Shown here: piece after piece, positions 1-8,344 of the stretch
How the letters are laid out: each line of letters starts with the position of its first letter
Numbering within the stretch: position 1 is the stretch's first letter
NCBI RefSeq assembly: GCF_018612915.1
Contig: NZ_JAGGRL010000001.1
Location: 124,001 to 188,000, forward strand
Source: Stenotrophomonas sp. ISL-67
GTDB taxonomy: Bacteria > Pseudomonadota > Gammaproteobacteria > Xanthomonadales > Xanthomonadaceae
Length of the DNA stretch: 64,000 nt
Direction of reading: 5' to 3'
The notes under the pieces: generated by a model
The model's input: the letters and a program-made list of their open reading frames with translations, nothing else
Told to the model about the DNA's origin: nothing
Database searches by the model: none
Translations under genes and position numbers: made by a program

Positions 1-767
1 TCGGCGGCGCGCGCGGTGTCCACGGCGGCCTGCAACGAGGCCAGCGTGGTCGGACGCGGCTGGCCGGCGTAGCGCGCGGCAAATTCGCCCAGCTGCTGGC
101 TCTGCCAGGCAGTTTCCAGGGGTTTGGCGATGGTGTTGATGGCCCCGGTGATGCCCACCACCAGCGCCCAGCCCAGGGTGACCACGCCGATCACGTTGTG
201 CAGGTCCAGCCAGGCCAGCCGGCGGCTGCGGCCAGTACGCAGGGTGCCGAAACGCTGGCGGCGCATGAAGGGTCCGTACAGCACCAGGCCGGAGATGATC
301 GCCACCGCGAACAGCAGGCCCATCGCGCCCATGAACAGCATGCCGGGCAGGCCCAGGAACAGGTCGGTGTGCAGGCGGTACAGGAAGTACATCACCCCTT
401 CGTTGAACTGCGGCGCCGGCAGCACTTCACCGCTGCTGGCATCGAGCAGCGCGGTCTTCATCTGCGGCGGCGGCGTACCCGGCTCGGTGCCGGTGTTGAC
501 GTAGACGGTATGGCCTTCCCAGTCCCAGCCCACGAACAACGGCACGTTGCCCGGGTACTGCGCCACGGCGCTGCGTACCTGCGCATCCAGGTTGCGGTGC
601 GCGGCTTCCGGTTGCGGGTTGTCCACGTGCGGTTCGCTGAGGTGCGCGATTTCCTCGCCGAACACCAGTGGCAGGCCGGTGATGCACAGCAGGAGCAGGA
701 AGAGGGTGCAGATCAGGCTGGTCCACTTGTGGACCAGGAACCAGGCTTTGAGGGTGGTGCGTTGCAT
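1..767 (-). CDS. PepSY-associated membrane protein, 3' part cut by window edge
   Basis: Membrane protein of the PepSY-associated (PiuB-like) family, commonly placed beside TonB siderophore receptors and thought to act in reduction or release of siderophore iron at the inner membrane. The ATG is at 765-767 and the frame stays open to the window edge, so only the N-terminal ~255 residues are visible. They show a first membrane segment near residues 10-35 preceded by VHKWTS, a long periplasmic stretch, a second hydrophobic block around 135-165, and a third starting at LDLHNVIGVV. Conserved histidines next to the membrane segments are typical of the family. It lies 54 bp downstream of the receptor on the same strand, so the two are probably co-transcribed under the Fur-like site at 2961-2980. 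Family assignment is firm; the substrate is inferred. Confidence 0.8.
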   Translation of the reverse strand, partial: MQRTTLKAWFLVHKWTSLICTLFLLLLCITGLPLVFGEEIAHLSEPHVDNPQPEAAHRNLDAQVRSAVAQYPGNVPLFVGWDWEGHTVYVNTGTEPGTPPPQMKTALLDASSGEVLPAPQFNEGVMYFLYRLHTDLFLGLPGMLFMGAMGLLFAVAIISGLVLYGPFMRRQRFGTLRTGRSRRLAWLDLHNVIGVVTLGWALVVGITGAINTIAKPLETAWQSQQLGEFAARYAGQPRPTTLASLQAAVDTARAA

Positions 768-821
768 TGGGTTCTCTGGCGGCGGCTGGAGAAAGCTTGC
801 CGGGCAGAGCCCGGCTGACGA

Positions 822-2912
822 TCAGAAACGGTAGCTGATGGTGCCGGTCACCGTGCGCGGGTTGCCGGTGAAGCAGTCGCCGAAGTTGCGGCACGGCGCG
901 AAGTACTTCTTGTCCGAGAGGTTGGTGATGTTCAATGCCATGGTCCAGTCGGTCACCTGGATCTCGGCCAGCGCATCGACCAGGGTGTAGCTCGGCGTGC
1001 GGATGAAACCGCCGAAGCCCAGCGATTGGGTGTTGCCGACGTAACGGCCACCCACGCCCACGCGCAGGCGCGAGACGTCGTCGATCTGGAAGCCCTTGGC
1101 CAGCCACAGCGAGGAAAGCTCCTGCGGGGTGTCGTTGAGGCGCTGGTTCACTTCCATCTCGAAGTTGCTCTTGGTCACCTTGGCACGGTTGCGCGAGTAG
1201 GCGGCGGTGAGGGTGAGGTCATGGGCGAAGGTGAACTGGCCTTCCAGCTCGACGCCCTTCGACTCGATCTCACCGGTCTGCACGACGTTGAGCGGATTTT
1301 CCGGATCATTGGTCTGGCGATTGGTTTCGGTGATGCGGTACACCGCGGCGGTGACCAGCATGTTCGCAGCAGGCTGCCACTTCACGCCGCCCTCCCACTG
1401 GTCGCCCTGCATCGGCTTGAACGCATGGCCGTAGATGTCCTGGCCGGTGACCGGCAGGAACGATTCGCTGTAACTGATGTACGGCGACACGCCAGCGCCG
1501 ATTTCGCCGATCAGGCCGGCGCGCCAAGTGGTGGCGTTGTCGGTCTGGCTGGGCAGGCCTTCGGTCTTGCTGCGCGCGTGGTCGCGGCGCGCGCCGAGCA
1601 CCAGCGAGACGCGGTCGGCCCAGCGGATCTGGTCCTGCAGGTACACGCCCAGCTGGGTGGTCTGCTGGTCAGGCAGGCGGTCCCAGCCGTTGATGGTCGC
1701 GCCGGCGGACACCGGGGTGTAGATATCGATGGGGGTCGGGGTGGCATTCAGTTGCAGTGCCTCTTCCCGGTAGTCGCTGTAGTCCACGCCGGCCAGCAGC
1801 AGGTGCTGGAACGCGCCGGTGGCGAAGTCGAACTGCAGCGCGTTGTCGCTGGTCAGCGACCGCACGTCCGGGCGCACGCCGTAGGCGTTGCGGTTGAGCA
1901 CGCGCTTGTCGGCGTCGATGAACGGGTCCAGTGGATTGCTGTAGGCGTCCGGGTACAGCTCGCGGAACTCGGTCTTGCCGTCCAGGTAGCGCACCGACGA
2001 GCGCAGGCTCACGCTGTCGTTGAAGCGGTGGTCGAACAGCGCGGTCACGCTGTACACGCGTGAATCGAGCTTGTCGAAGTCCTTGTCGCCAAGGAACGTG
2101 GACGGGTCCAGACGCGGGCGGCCGGCCGGGGCGTTGAGGGTAGCCACCACCGGCAGGAACTGCTGGCTGGAAGCGGTCCTGTCGTGCTGGTAGCTGGTGA
2201 GCACGGTGAGGTTGCTACGCTCGCCGCGCCAGCTGAGCGAGGGCGCGATGTAGATCCGGTCGTCATCGATTTCGTCGATCTGCATGCCGCCATCGCGGAC
2301 CAGGCCGACCACGCGGCCGGCCACGGTGCCGGCGTCATTCAAGGTACCGCCCACGTCCCCCTGGAACTGCTTGCGGTCGAAGCTGCCCAGCTGGACGCCG
2401 ACTTCACCGCCGATCCCGGTGTAGGTGGGGCGCTTGGTCATGGCGTTGATAATGCCGCCGGTGGCACCGGCGCCGTACAGCACCGACGACGGGCCGCGCA
2501 GTACTTCCACCCGCTCCAGGCCGTAGATCTCGGTGCGCGCAAGCGGGCTGAAGCCATAGCTGCGGCGCAGGCCATCCACATACTGCACCGGGTCCAGGCC
2601 GCGCACGGTGCTGCCGTCGCTGCGGGTATCCAGGCCGTAGGCATCGGCGGTGACGCCAGCGCTGTAGCGCAGGGTTTCCTGCAGGTTGCGCGCGCCGCGG
2701 TCGGTGAACAGCTCGCTGGTGACCACGCTGATCGCCTGCGGGGTCTGGGTGAGCGGGGTATCGGTCTTGGTCGCGGTGCTGGCGCGGTCGGCGACCACGC
2801 TGACCGCGTCCAGGGTGCGGGCTGTGCCGGCGTCCTGGGCCTGGGCCTGGGCCGCGGCCAGCAGGGTGGGAACCAGCAGCAGCAAGGGCGAACGGCGCAA
2901 CAGGGCAGACAT
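822..2912 (-). CDS. TonB-dependent siderophore receptor
   Basis: Outer-membrane receptor of 696 residues for a ferric siderophore, FhuA/FoxA type by overall pattern. A Sec signal peptide ends near residue 25 (AQAQA). A TonB-box-like segment (TLDAVSVVA, about 33-41) precedes the plug domain, which contains VEVLRGPSSVLYG at 135-147. The 22-strand barrel ends in an aromatic residue (SYRF), the usual Bam signal. A Cys-rich C-terminal loop (APCRNFGDCF) is present. The PepSY gene follows directly. A Fur-like sequence about 50 bp upstream suggests iron repression. The cognate siderophore cannot be read from sequence; a xenosiderophore such as a hydroxamate is a guess. Confidence 0.9.
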   Translation of the reverse strand: MSALLRRSPLLLLVPTLLAAAQAQAQDAGTARTLDAVSVVADRASTATKTDTPLTQTPQAISVVTSELFTDRGARNLQETLRYSAGVTADAYGLDTRSDGSTVRGLDPVQYVDGLRRSYGFSPLARTEIYGLERVEVLRGPSSVLYGAGATGGIINAMTKRPTYTGIGGEVGVQLGSFDRKQFQGDVGGTLNDAGTVAGRVVGLVRDGGMQIDEIDDDRIYIAPSLSWRGERSNLTVLTSYQHDRTASSQQFLPVVATLNAPAGRPRLDPSTFLGDKDFDKLDSRVYSVTALFDHRFNDSVSLRSSVRYLDGKTEFRELYPDAYSNPLDPFIDADKRVLNRNAYGVRPDVRSLTSDNALQFDFATGAFQHLLLAGVDYSDYREEALQLNATPTPIDIYTPVSAGATINGWDRLPDQQTTQLGVYLQDQIRWADRVSLVLGARRDHARSKTEGLPSQTDNATTWRAGLIGEIGAGVSPYISYSESFLPVTGQDIYGHAFKPMQGDQWEGGVKWQPAANMLVTAAVYRITETNRQTNDPENPLNVVQTGEIESKGVELEGQFTFAHDLTLTAAYSRNRAKVTKSNFEMEVNQRLNDTPQELSSLWLAKGFQIDDVSRLRVGVGGRYVGNTQSLGFGGFIRTPSYTLVDALAEIQVTDWTMALNITNLSDKKYFAPCRNFGDCFTGNPRTVTGTISYRF

Positions 2913-2960
2913 GGCAAGGATCCCGGGAACTAAGGGCCCGGATTATCAGCAGATGAGGAT

Positions 2961-2980
2961 GCGAACGCAAATGAATCTCA
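2961..2980 (-). promoter_or_regulatory. Putative Fur box upstream of the TonB receptor
   Basis: GCGAACGCAAATGAATCTCA lies about 50 bp before the receptor start. The part GCAAATGAATCTCA differs at one position from the frequent Fur half-site array GCAAATGATTCTCA. Placement before an iron receptor supports the call; it was judged by eye without a matrix score. Confidence 0.5.
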
Positions 2981-3091
2981 GGTGCAAGCCGCAACTTCCG
3001 GTTTTCATCCTTTTGCCACATCCCCTGCACGGGTCGTAGGCGCGGCCGGCATTAACGTGGACCGTCCCCACGCCGCAACTGGAGACACGCC

Positions 3092-3310
3092 ATGAACACC
3101 CTGCAGACAGCCGCCCGGGCGGTGCGCAACGGCCTGGAGGAAATGGCGGCCCTGTTGGTGGGCGAACGCGCCGAGGACCTGCGCCGGGACGATACCGCCG
3201 CCCCCGGGGGCGGCATTCCGATGCCGCGGCGGTTGCCGCTGCGCCGCGCCCTGCCGCGCGCCCGCAAGGGCATGGCGCCCTGGCAGAAGGTGGGCGCGCC
3301 GCGCCGCTGA
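3092..3310 (+). CDS. Small basic hypothetical protein
   Basis: An ATG frame of 72 residues preceded by a purine-rich GGAGA about 8 bp upstream. The product is rich in Arg and Ala (MNTLQTAARAVRNGLEEMAAL at the N-terminus), with an amphipathic helix followed by a Pro/Arg-rich tail; it has no signal peptide or membrane segment. It stands alone, divergent from the TonB receptor, before the DUF4105 gene. The good ribosome binding site and isolated position favour a real gene, but no family is recognised and high-GC chance frames are common here. Confidence 0.5.
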   Translation: MNTLQTAARAVRNGLEEMAALLVGERAEDLRRDDTAAPGGGIPMPRRLPLRRALPRARKGMAPWQKVGAPRR

Positions 3311-3403
3311 TTGACCCTGAACAGGGGAACCTGAACGGAGGAACATGTCCCCCATACTGCAGTTATGGCTAACTAACGCCCAGACCAACCGACGGAACGA
3401 TGT

Positions 3404-4417
3404 GTGAAGACAGCAGGACGATGGGGGCTGGCCGTATTGATGCTGGTCGCGGCGCTGTGGGTAGCCGGGCTGCTGGCGTATCAACTTCCCGGGCCGGGTT
3501 GGTTGAAGGGCGTGGTGCTGGTGGGGTGGGGCGCATTCGCGTTGACCACTGCCGTGGCTGTCGGGCGCGCCCGTGCCGGGCGTTGGCCGGGTCCGTTGTT
3601 CGTGGCCGCGCTGGTGGTGTGCGGCGTCTGGTGGCTGTTGCTCAGCCCGCGCCAGGACCGGGTCTGGGCCGATGATGTCGCCCAGCGGCTGAAGGTCCTG
3701 GAATTCGACGGCTCCAAGGTGGTGCTCGACAACGTGCGCAACTTCAGCTGGCGCACCGATGAGGACCACGACGTGCGCTGGGAGCGCCGCGAATACGACC
3801 TGGACCAGCTGCGCTCGGCCGACCTGGTGCTGTCGTACTGGATGGGGCCGATGATCGCGCACACGCTGGTGTCGTTCGGTTTCGCCGACGGCCGCCAGCT
3901 GGTGTTCTCGCTGGAGATCCGCAAGGAGCGCGGTGAATCGTTCTCGGCACTGGGGGGGTTCTTCCGCAAGTTCGAGATGACCCTGGTGGCGGCCGAGGAA
4001 AGCGACATCGTGCGGGTGCGCAGCAATGTGCGCGGCGAGGATGTGTACCTGTATCGGCTGAAGGGCATGACCCGCGAGCAGCTCAAGGGGCTGTTCGTGT
4101 CCTACCTGGGCGAAGCACGCAAGCTGGACGCCGCACCGGCGTTCTACAACACGCTGACCAGCAACTGCACCACCATCGTGTATGAGCTGGCCAGGCAGAT
4201 CGCGCCGGGGCTGCCGTTGGATTACCGGCTGCTCGCCTCGGGGTACTTCGCCGAATACGCGCGTGACTTGGGCGTACTCACGCCGGGCGTGGACTTCGCC
4301 ACGCTCAAGGCGCGCGGACGCATCACCGATCGCGCGCGTGCCGCCGGCGATGATCCGCGCTTCTCGCAGCTGATCCGCGCAGGCGTGCCTGGTATCGACG
4401 CGGAGGCGCAGCCGTGA
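3404..4417 (+). CDS. DUF4105 (Lnb N-terminal periplasmic domain) membrane protein
   Basis: A 337-residue inner-membrane protein with three N-terminal hydrophobic segments (about 8-27, 34-53 and 63-80) and a C-terminal domain of the DUF4105 family. The family hallmarks are visible: a histidine in IAHTLVSFGF (H153) and NCTT (C255), which together look like a cysteine-peptidase-type His/Cys pair. The GTG at 3404 is chosen because the ATG just upstream is in another frame and gives no family match. It overlaps the next gene by 4 bp, so the two are translationally coupled; the partner is a lipoprotein hydrolase, suggesting a shared envelope task. Catalysis is inferred, not shown. Confidence 0.75.
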   Translation: MKTAGRWGLAVLMLVAALWVAGLLAYQLPGPGWLKGVVLVGWGAFALTTAVAVGRARAGRWPGPLFVAALVVCGVWWLLLSPRQDRVWADDVAQRLKVLEFDGSKVVLDNVRNFSWRTDEDHDVRWERREYDLDQLRSADLVLSYWMGPMIAHTLVSFGFADGRQLVFSLEIRKERGESFSALGGFFRKFEMTLVAAEESDIVRVRSNVRGEDVYLYRLKGMTREQLKGLFVSYLGEARKLDAAPAFYNTLTSNCTTIVYELARQIAPGLPLDYRLLASGYFAEYARDLGVLTPGVDFATLKARGRITDRARAAGDDPRFSQLIRAGVPGIDAEAQP

Positions 4418-6354
4418 GCCGGTTGATCTGGCGGAGCGCGTCGCTGTTGGCGGTGGTGCTGTCGCTGCTGCTGTCCAGCGGCTGCGCCATGGTCACCATG
4501 AAGCAGGTCTCGCCCACCGACTACCTGGCCAGCAAGCGTGGCGACGTGCTCACCTCGGGCAAGTTCAGCATGGCCTCGCAGGAAACGCTGAGCGTGATCG
4601 GGCTGGACGTATCGCTGTGCGAGAAGGATGTAGTCGCGTGCGAAAAGACCCTTAAAGACACCCGTGACCTGCCCGAGGAGCAGCGCCTGTCGGCGCTGTC
4701 CGAGCTGTGGGTGAAGAACGCACTGGCGCTCACCCCCAAGCCGAAGGACCGCGAGAAGACGCCGATGTCCGACGCGGCGCTGGATGCCTGGCTGGAAGTG
4801 GCGCGGTATGCGTATGCGTACCTGTTCTTCAGCGGCCGCACGCCCTCTGACCGGGCCTTCGAGGACCGCCAGACCCAGGTGCGTGATTACTACAACTACG
4901 CCGCCGAGCAGACCGCCACGGTGGTGTTCAAGCGCAGCCGCGAAAGCGCGCTGGAAGGGGAGGACTACAACGCCGCGGTGGCCGGTGAGCGCTGGACGCT
5001 GACCTCCGATTTCGACGAACTGCGCCTGAGCAGCATTCCCACCACGATGGTGTCGGCGTCGTCGGTGAGTTTCGCCGGCCTGCGCAGCACGTACCGCCGC
5101 GACGGCTTCGGTGCCGAGCTGGTGGTGGTGATGGACCCGCCCCGGTTGATCGCGCCGCCGGACGGTGAAAAGGCTGAGATTCCGCAGTACAGCGAGATGT
5201 CGGCGATCAATGCCACCGCGTTGCTGCGCTTCAAGGGCGACACCCTGCAGCAGGTGCTGGACACCACCCAGGTGCTGTTCGATGTGTATTCGCCCGAATC
5301 CACCGAAAGCGTGGACCTGCATGGCGGGAAGGTGCCGCTGGCCGGCAACTTCACCGCCGCCTACGGCATGTGGCTGGCCCAGTCCGGGTTTGCCAGGCAA
5401 TCGCTGCGCACGCTGTTCGGGTTGAGCGAAGGCATTGCCGAGCCGCACATGTACCTGATGCAGCCGTGGGACCCGAACCGCCGCATCATCTTCATGCTGC
5501 ATGGGCTGGGCAGCAGCCCGGAGGCATGGGTGAACGTGGCCAACGAGATCCTGGGCGACCCCGAGCTGCGCAGGCACTTCCAGGTATGGCAGGTGTATTA
5601 CCCGACCAATGCGCCGATCGCACTGAACCGCTACGAGATCGACCAGGCATTCGACAACACGCTCAGGCATTTTGATCCGAAGGGAACGTCGCGGGCCTCG
5701 AAGGACATGGTGTTCATCGGCCACAGCATGGGCGGCGTGCTGGCCCGCCTGCTGGTCACCAGTTCCGGCGATACGTTATGGAACCAGCTCCTTGCCAACT
5801 ACGATCTCAAGGGCGAGCGGCTCAAGCGGGTCCAGGCCAAGCTTGGGCCGCTGCTGCACTTTGATGCGGAACCGAACGTGGAGCGCGCGATCTTCATCGC
5901 CGCCCCGCACAAGGGCACCGATATCGCCGGCAACCGGGTAGGGCGCTTCATCGGCCGCCTGGTGCGCCTGCCGATCACGATCCTGGGCAAGTTCGAGGAT
6001 GTGTTCCAGACCCTGCAGCAATCGGAAGTGCAGTCGGCGCAGGCCACCAAGCTGCAGATTCCCAACAGCATCGACAACCTCAAGGCCAGCGACCCGTTCG
6101 TCAAGGCGTCTTCCGCCCTGCCGATCATGCCTGGGCTGAAGTACCACTCGATCATCGCCCAGCGCAAAGCCAACGTGCCGTTGGAGCAGTCCGACGATGG
6201 CCTGGTACCTTATTGGAGCGCACACCTGCCCGGCGCGGTGTCGGAAAAAGTGATCATCTCCGGGCACAGCGTGCAGGAGACCCCGCAGGCGGTGCTGGAG
6301 ATCCGCAGGATCCTGCGCGAGGACCTGGAGCAGGCGGAGGCGAAAACCCCGTAG
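4414..6354 (+). CDS. Lipoprotein alpha/beta hydrolase
   Basis: A 646-residue predicted lipoprotein. The hydrophobic signal ends in the lipobox LSSGC with C24 as acylation site. The C-terminal half is an alpha/beta hydrolase with an oxyanion-type HGLGSSPEAW, the nucleophile elbow GHSMGG (S438), and later candidates for the Asp (DDGLVPYW) and His (ISGHSVQ). The N-terminal ~300 residues are uncharacterised. It starts with GTG inside the stop of the DUF4105 gene. The substrate is unknown; a lipase/esterase role in the envelope is plausible. Its TAG stop is formed by the GTAG end of the repeat at 6351. Confidence 0.8.
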   Translation: MSRLIWRSASLLAVVLSLLLSSGCAMVTMKQVSPTDYLASKRGDVLTSGKFSMASQETLSVIGLDVSLCEKDVVACEKTLKDTRDLPEEQRLSALSELWVKNALALTPKPKDREKTPMSDAALDAWLEVARYAYAYLFFSGRTPSDRAFEDRQTQVRDYYNYAAEQTATVVFKRSRESALEGEDYNAAVAGERWTLTSDFDELRLSSIPTTMVSASSVSFAGLRSTYRRDGFGAELVVVMDPPRLIAPPDGEKAEIPQYSEMSAINATALLRFKGDTLQQVLDTTQVLFDVYSPESTESVDLHGGKVPLAGNFTAAYGMWLAQSGFARQSLRTLFGLSEGIAEPHMYLMQPWDPNRRIIFMLHGLGSSPEAWVNVANEILGDPELRRHFQVWQVYYPTNAPIALNRYEIDQAFDNTLRHFDPKGTSRASKDMVFIGHSMGGVLARLLVTSSGDTLWNQLLANYDLKGERLKRVQAKLGPLLHFDAEPNVERAIFIAAPHKGTDIAGNRVGRFIGRLVRLPITILGKFEDVFQTLQQSEVQSAQATKLQIPNSIDNLKASDPFVKASSALPIMPGLKYHSIIAQRKANVPLEQSDDGLVPYWSAHLPGAVSEKVIISGHSVQETPQAVLEIRRILREDLEQAEAKTP

Positions 6355-6416
6355 AGCGGGGCTCTGCCCCGCTGCACGCGGTGCTGGCACCGCAGCCACG
6401 CAGGGCGTGGCTCTAC
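6351..6416. repeat. GTAG...CTAC inverted repeat pair (SMAG-like) between convergent genes
   Basis: A 66-bp unit that begins GTAGAGCGGGGCTC and ends GGCGTGGCTCTAC, with an internal GC-rich palindrome on each side. It fills the whole gap between two convergent genes, and its two GTAG ends supply the TAG stop codon of each. It probably also acts as a bidirectional terminator or mRNA end. Confidence 0.8.
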
Positions 6417-7786
6417 ACCCGCCGCGCCACCACCACGCTCGCGGCCGCCAGCAGCAACATGATCGCAAACGTCTGCAGGTAGCCCAGCGTCACGTCCACC
6501 GACAGCATCAGCGCAAACAGCGAACCGGAAACGGCCAGCGTGGTGGCCACGCCCAGCGCCTCGCTGAGCTGCAGCGCCGAGGTGTTCGCGCCCTGCTGCG
6601 CCGGCGGCGACAACGACAGGGTCAGCACCGACAGACTGGGGTAGATCAAGCCCATTCCCAGCCCGGTCAGCGTCCAGCCGCCCAGCGCCAGTGCCAGCGG
6701 CACGCCCGGCTGGATCGCCAGCGCGGTTCCGATGATGCCGGTGCACATCAGCAGCGCGCCGGCGGTGAGCAGCTGGCGACGCGACAGCCCCTGGCCGCCA
6801 TGACCCTGGAACCACGACCCCCTGAACCAGCCCAGCGCGCCCAGGCTCAATGCCACGCCGGCCAGCAGCGGGCTCAGGCCACGCTCACGCTGCAGCAACA
6901 ACGGCAGGAAGGCTTCGCAGCCGAAGAACGCCGACGCCGCGATGCCGCGCAGTGCAATCACGCTGGGCAAGCCACGCCGCAGGCGCAGGGTGCCGTGCGG
7001 AAGCAGCTTCCAGCTGCACAGCGCCAGCAGTGCCACCGCCGGCAACAGCACCGCCAGCGCCGGCCAGCCTGCCTGCTGGCCGCCGACGTACAGCAACAGC
7101 GCGCCCAGTGACGCACCCATGGCCCAGCGCACGACGGTACCGCCCGAACCGGAGGAAACCGCCAGCGGCGGCACCGCCCGCAACGCCGGGCGCAGCAGCA
7201 GCGCGGCCGGAATGGCCAACAGCGGAACGCCGAGGAACACCCAGCGCCAACCGGCATGCTGCACGATCAGGCCGCTGATGGCCGGGCCGATCAGCGAGGG
7301 CACCACCCAGCCGGCGGAGAACGCGGCAAACACACGGGGGCGCAGCGATTCGGGAAACGTGCGCCCGACCAGCACGTACAGCGCCACCGAAATCGCGCCC
7401 GCGCCCAAGCCCTGCAGCAGCCTGCCGATCACCAGCACCGGCATGTGCTGGGCCAGGCCGGCCACCAGCAGGCCGGCAATGAAGCAGCACAGGCCCAGCC
7501 ACAACGGACGCGCCGGGCCCAGCCGGTCGCTCCAGCGGCCGGCCAGTGTCATGCCGATCACGCTGGTGGCCAGCGTGCCGCCGAACGCCAGCGCATACAG
7601 GCGCAGGCCATCCAGCTCACGCGCGACGGTGGGCATGGCCGCCGCCACGGCCAGCGCTTCAAAGGCGTGCAGCGAGACCAGGGCGACCATGCCGATGGTG
7701 GTGGCGCGGTAACGCGCCGAGAGGATCGACGCCGGTGCATCGGCGGGCAGTGCAGCTACATCGAAAGACATGCGGGTTCCAGGCAA
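6413..7786 (-). CDS. MFS transporter, drug-efflux type, SoxR-controlled
   Basis: A 457-residue major facilitator protein with hydrophobic segments along its whole length, probably 12-14 helices. The loop-2/3 motif region contains GRWSDRLGPARP, and the motif-C-like GWVVPSLIGPAISG is typical of proton-driven exporters. The reading frame starts MPGTRMSFD; the second Met (codon 6) is an equally good start. It is divergent from soxR and its promoter region contains a SoxR-type operator in a 19-bp spacer, so induction by redox-cycling compounds is likely. The substrate is not known; phenazine-like, quinone-like or other redox-active drugs are an inference. Confidence 0.85.
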   Translation of the reverse strand: MPGTRMSFDVAALPADAPASILSARYRATTIGMVALVSLHAFEALAVAAAMPTVARELDGLRLYALAFGGTLATSVIGMTLAGRWSDRLGPARPLWLGLCCFIAGLLVAGLAQHMPVLVIGRLLQGLGAGAISVALYVLVGRTFPESLRPRVFAAFSAGWVVPSLIGPAISGLIVQHAGWRWVFLGVPLLAIPAALLLRPALRAVPPLAVSSGSGGTVVRWAMGASLGALLLYVGGQQAGWPALAVLLPAVALLALCSWKLLPHGTLRLRRGLPSVIALRGIAASAFFGCEAFLPLLLQRERGLSPLLAGVALSLGALGWFRGSWFQGHGGQGLSRRQLLTAGALLMCTGIIGTALAIQPGVPLALALGGWTLTGLGMGLIYPSLSVLTLSLSPPAQQGANTSALQLSEALGVATTLAVSGSLFALMLSVDVTLGYLQTFAIMLLLAAASVVVARRV

Positions 7787-7826
7787 GGAAGAAGCGAGGC
7801 GCTTGCGGCGCGCCGCGAGGTGTCGC

Positions 7827-7857
7827 AGGATGAGACCTTAACCATTGTTTAGGTCAA
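7827..7857 (-). promoter_or_regulatory. SoxR-type operator inside a 19-bp-spaced promoter
   Basis: On the minus strand, TTGACC (7857-7852) and CATCCT (7832-7827) are separated by exactly 19 bp, the long spacing used by MerR-family activators. The spacer overlaps a near-perfect 9-4-9 palindrome, GACCTTAAC-CATT-GTTTAGGTC (7834-7855), with the SoxR pattern GACCTnAAn-N4-nTTnAGGTC. It reads toward the MFS gene and ends 5 bp before soxR. Confidence 0.8.
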
Positions 7858-7860
7858 GCA

Positions 7861-8295
7861 GTGATCGCGCAGGAACTGAGTGTAGGCGACGTGGCACGTC
7901 GCAGCGGCGTGGCGGTATCGGCGCTGCACTTCTATGAGCGCAAGGGGTTGATCCGCAGCCTGCGCACGGCGGGCAACCAGCGCCGTTTCAGCCGTGACGT
8001 GCTGCGCCGACTGGCGGTGATCCGGGTCGCGCAGCGGGTCGGCATGCCGCTGGAAGCCGTGGCCAATGCGTTTGCCGCGCTGCCGGAGAACAAGACGCCG
8101 ACCCGCGTCGAGTGGGCGAAGATGTCGGCGCTGTGGCGCGGCGAGCTGGACCAGCGCATCGAGGAACTGCTGCTGCTGCGCGACCAGCTCACCGATTGCA
8201 TCGGCTGCGGTTGCCTGTCGTTGAAGCGCTGCCGGTTGGCGAACCCGGGCGACGCGTTGGGCGAGCAGGGCGATGGCCCACAGCGGTGGGGGTGA
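7861..8295 (+). CDS. soxR: Redox-sensing transcriptional activator SoxR
   Basis: MerR-family regulator of 144 residues. The N-terminal helix-turn-helix reads [21 protein letters not shown] dimerisation helix follows, then the [2Fe-2S] ligand set C113-x2-C116-x-C118-x5-C124 ([12 protein letters not shown]), diagnostic of SoxR. As in non-enteric bacteria there is no soxS, and the target is the divergent MFS gene. The GTG start lies only 5 bp from the operator palindrome with no visible ribosome binding site, so the transcript may be leaderless or autoregulated. Confidence 0.95.
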   Translation: MIAQELSVGDVARRSGVAVSALHFYERKGLIRSLRTAGNQRRFSRDVLRRLAVIRVAQRVGMPLEAVANAFAALPENKTPTRVEWAKMSALWRGELDQRIEELLLLRDQLTDCIGCGCLSLKRCRLANPGDALGEQGDGPQRWG

Positions 8296-8344
8296 TGCAC
8301 CGCGCGAACGGCAGCCACGCAGGGCGTGGCTGAACCCACCCGAC

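Noticed and set aside
3005..3862. A 285-codon minus-strand frame over the small basic gene and the start of the DUF4105 gene
   Set aside because: The plus-strand DUF4105 protein is supported by membrane segments and motifs; the minus frame shows no recognisable domain.
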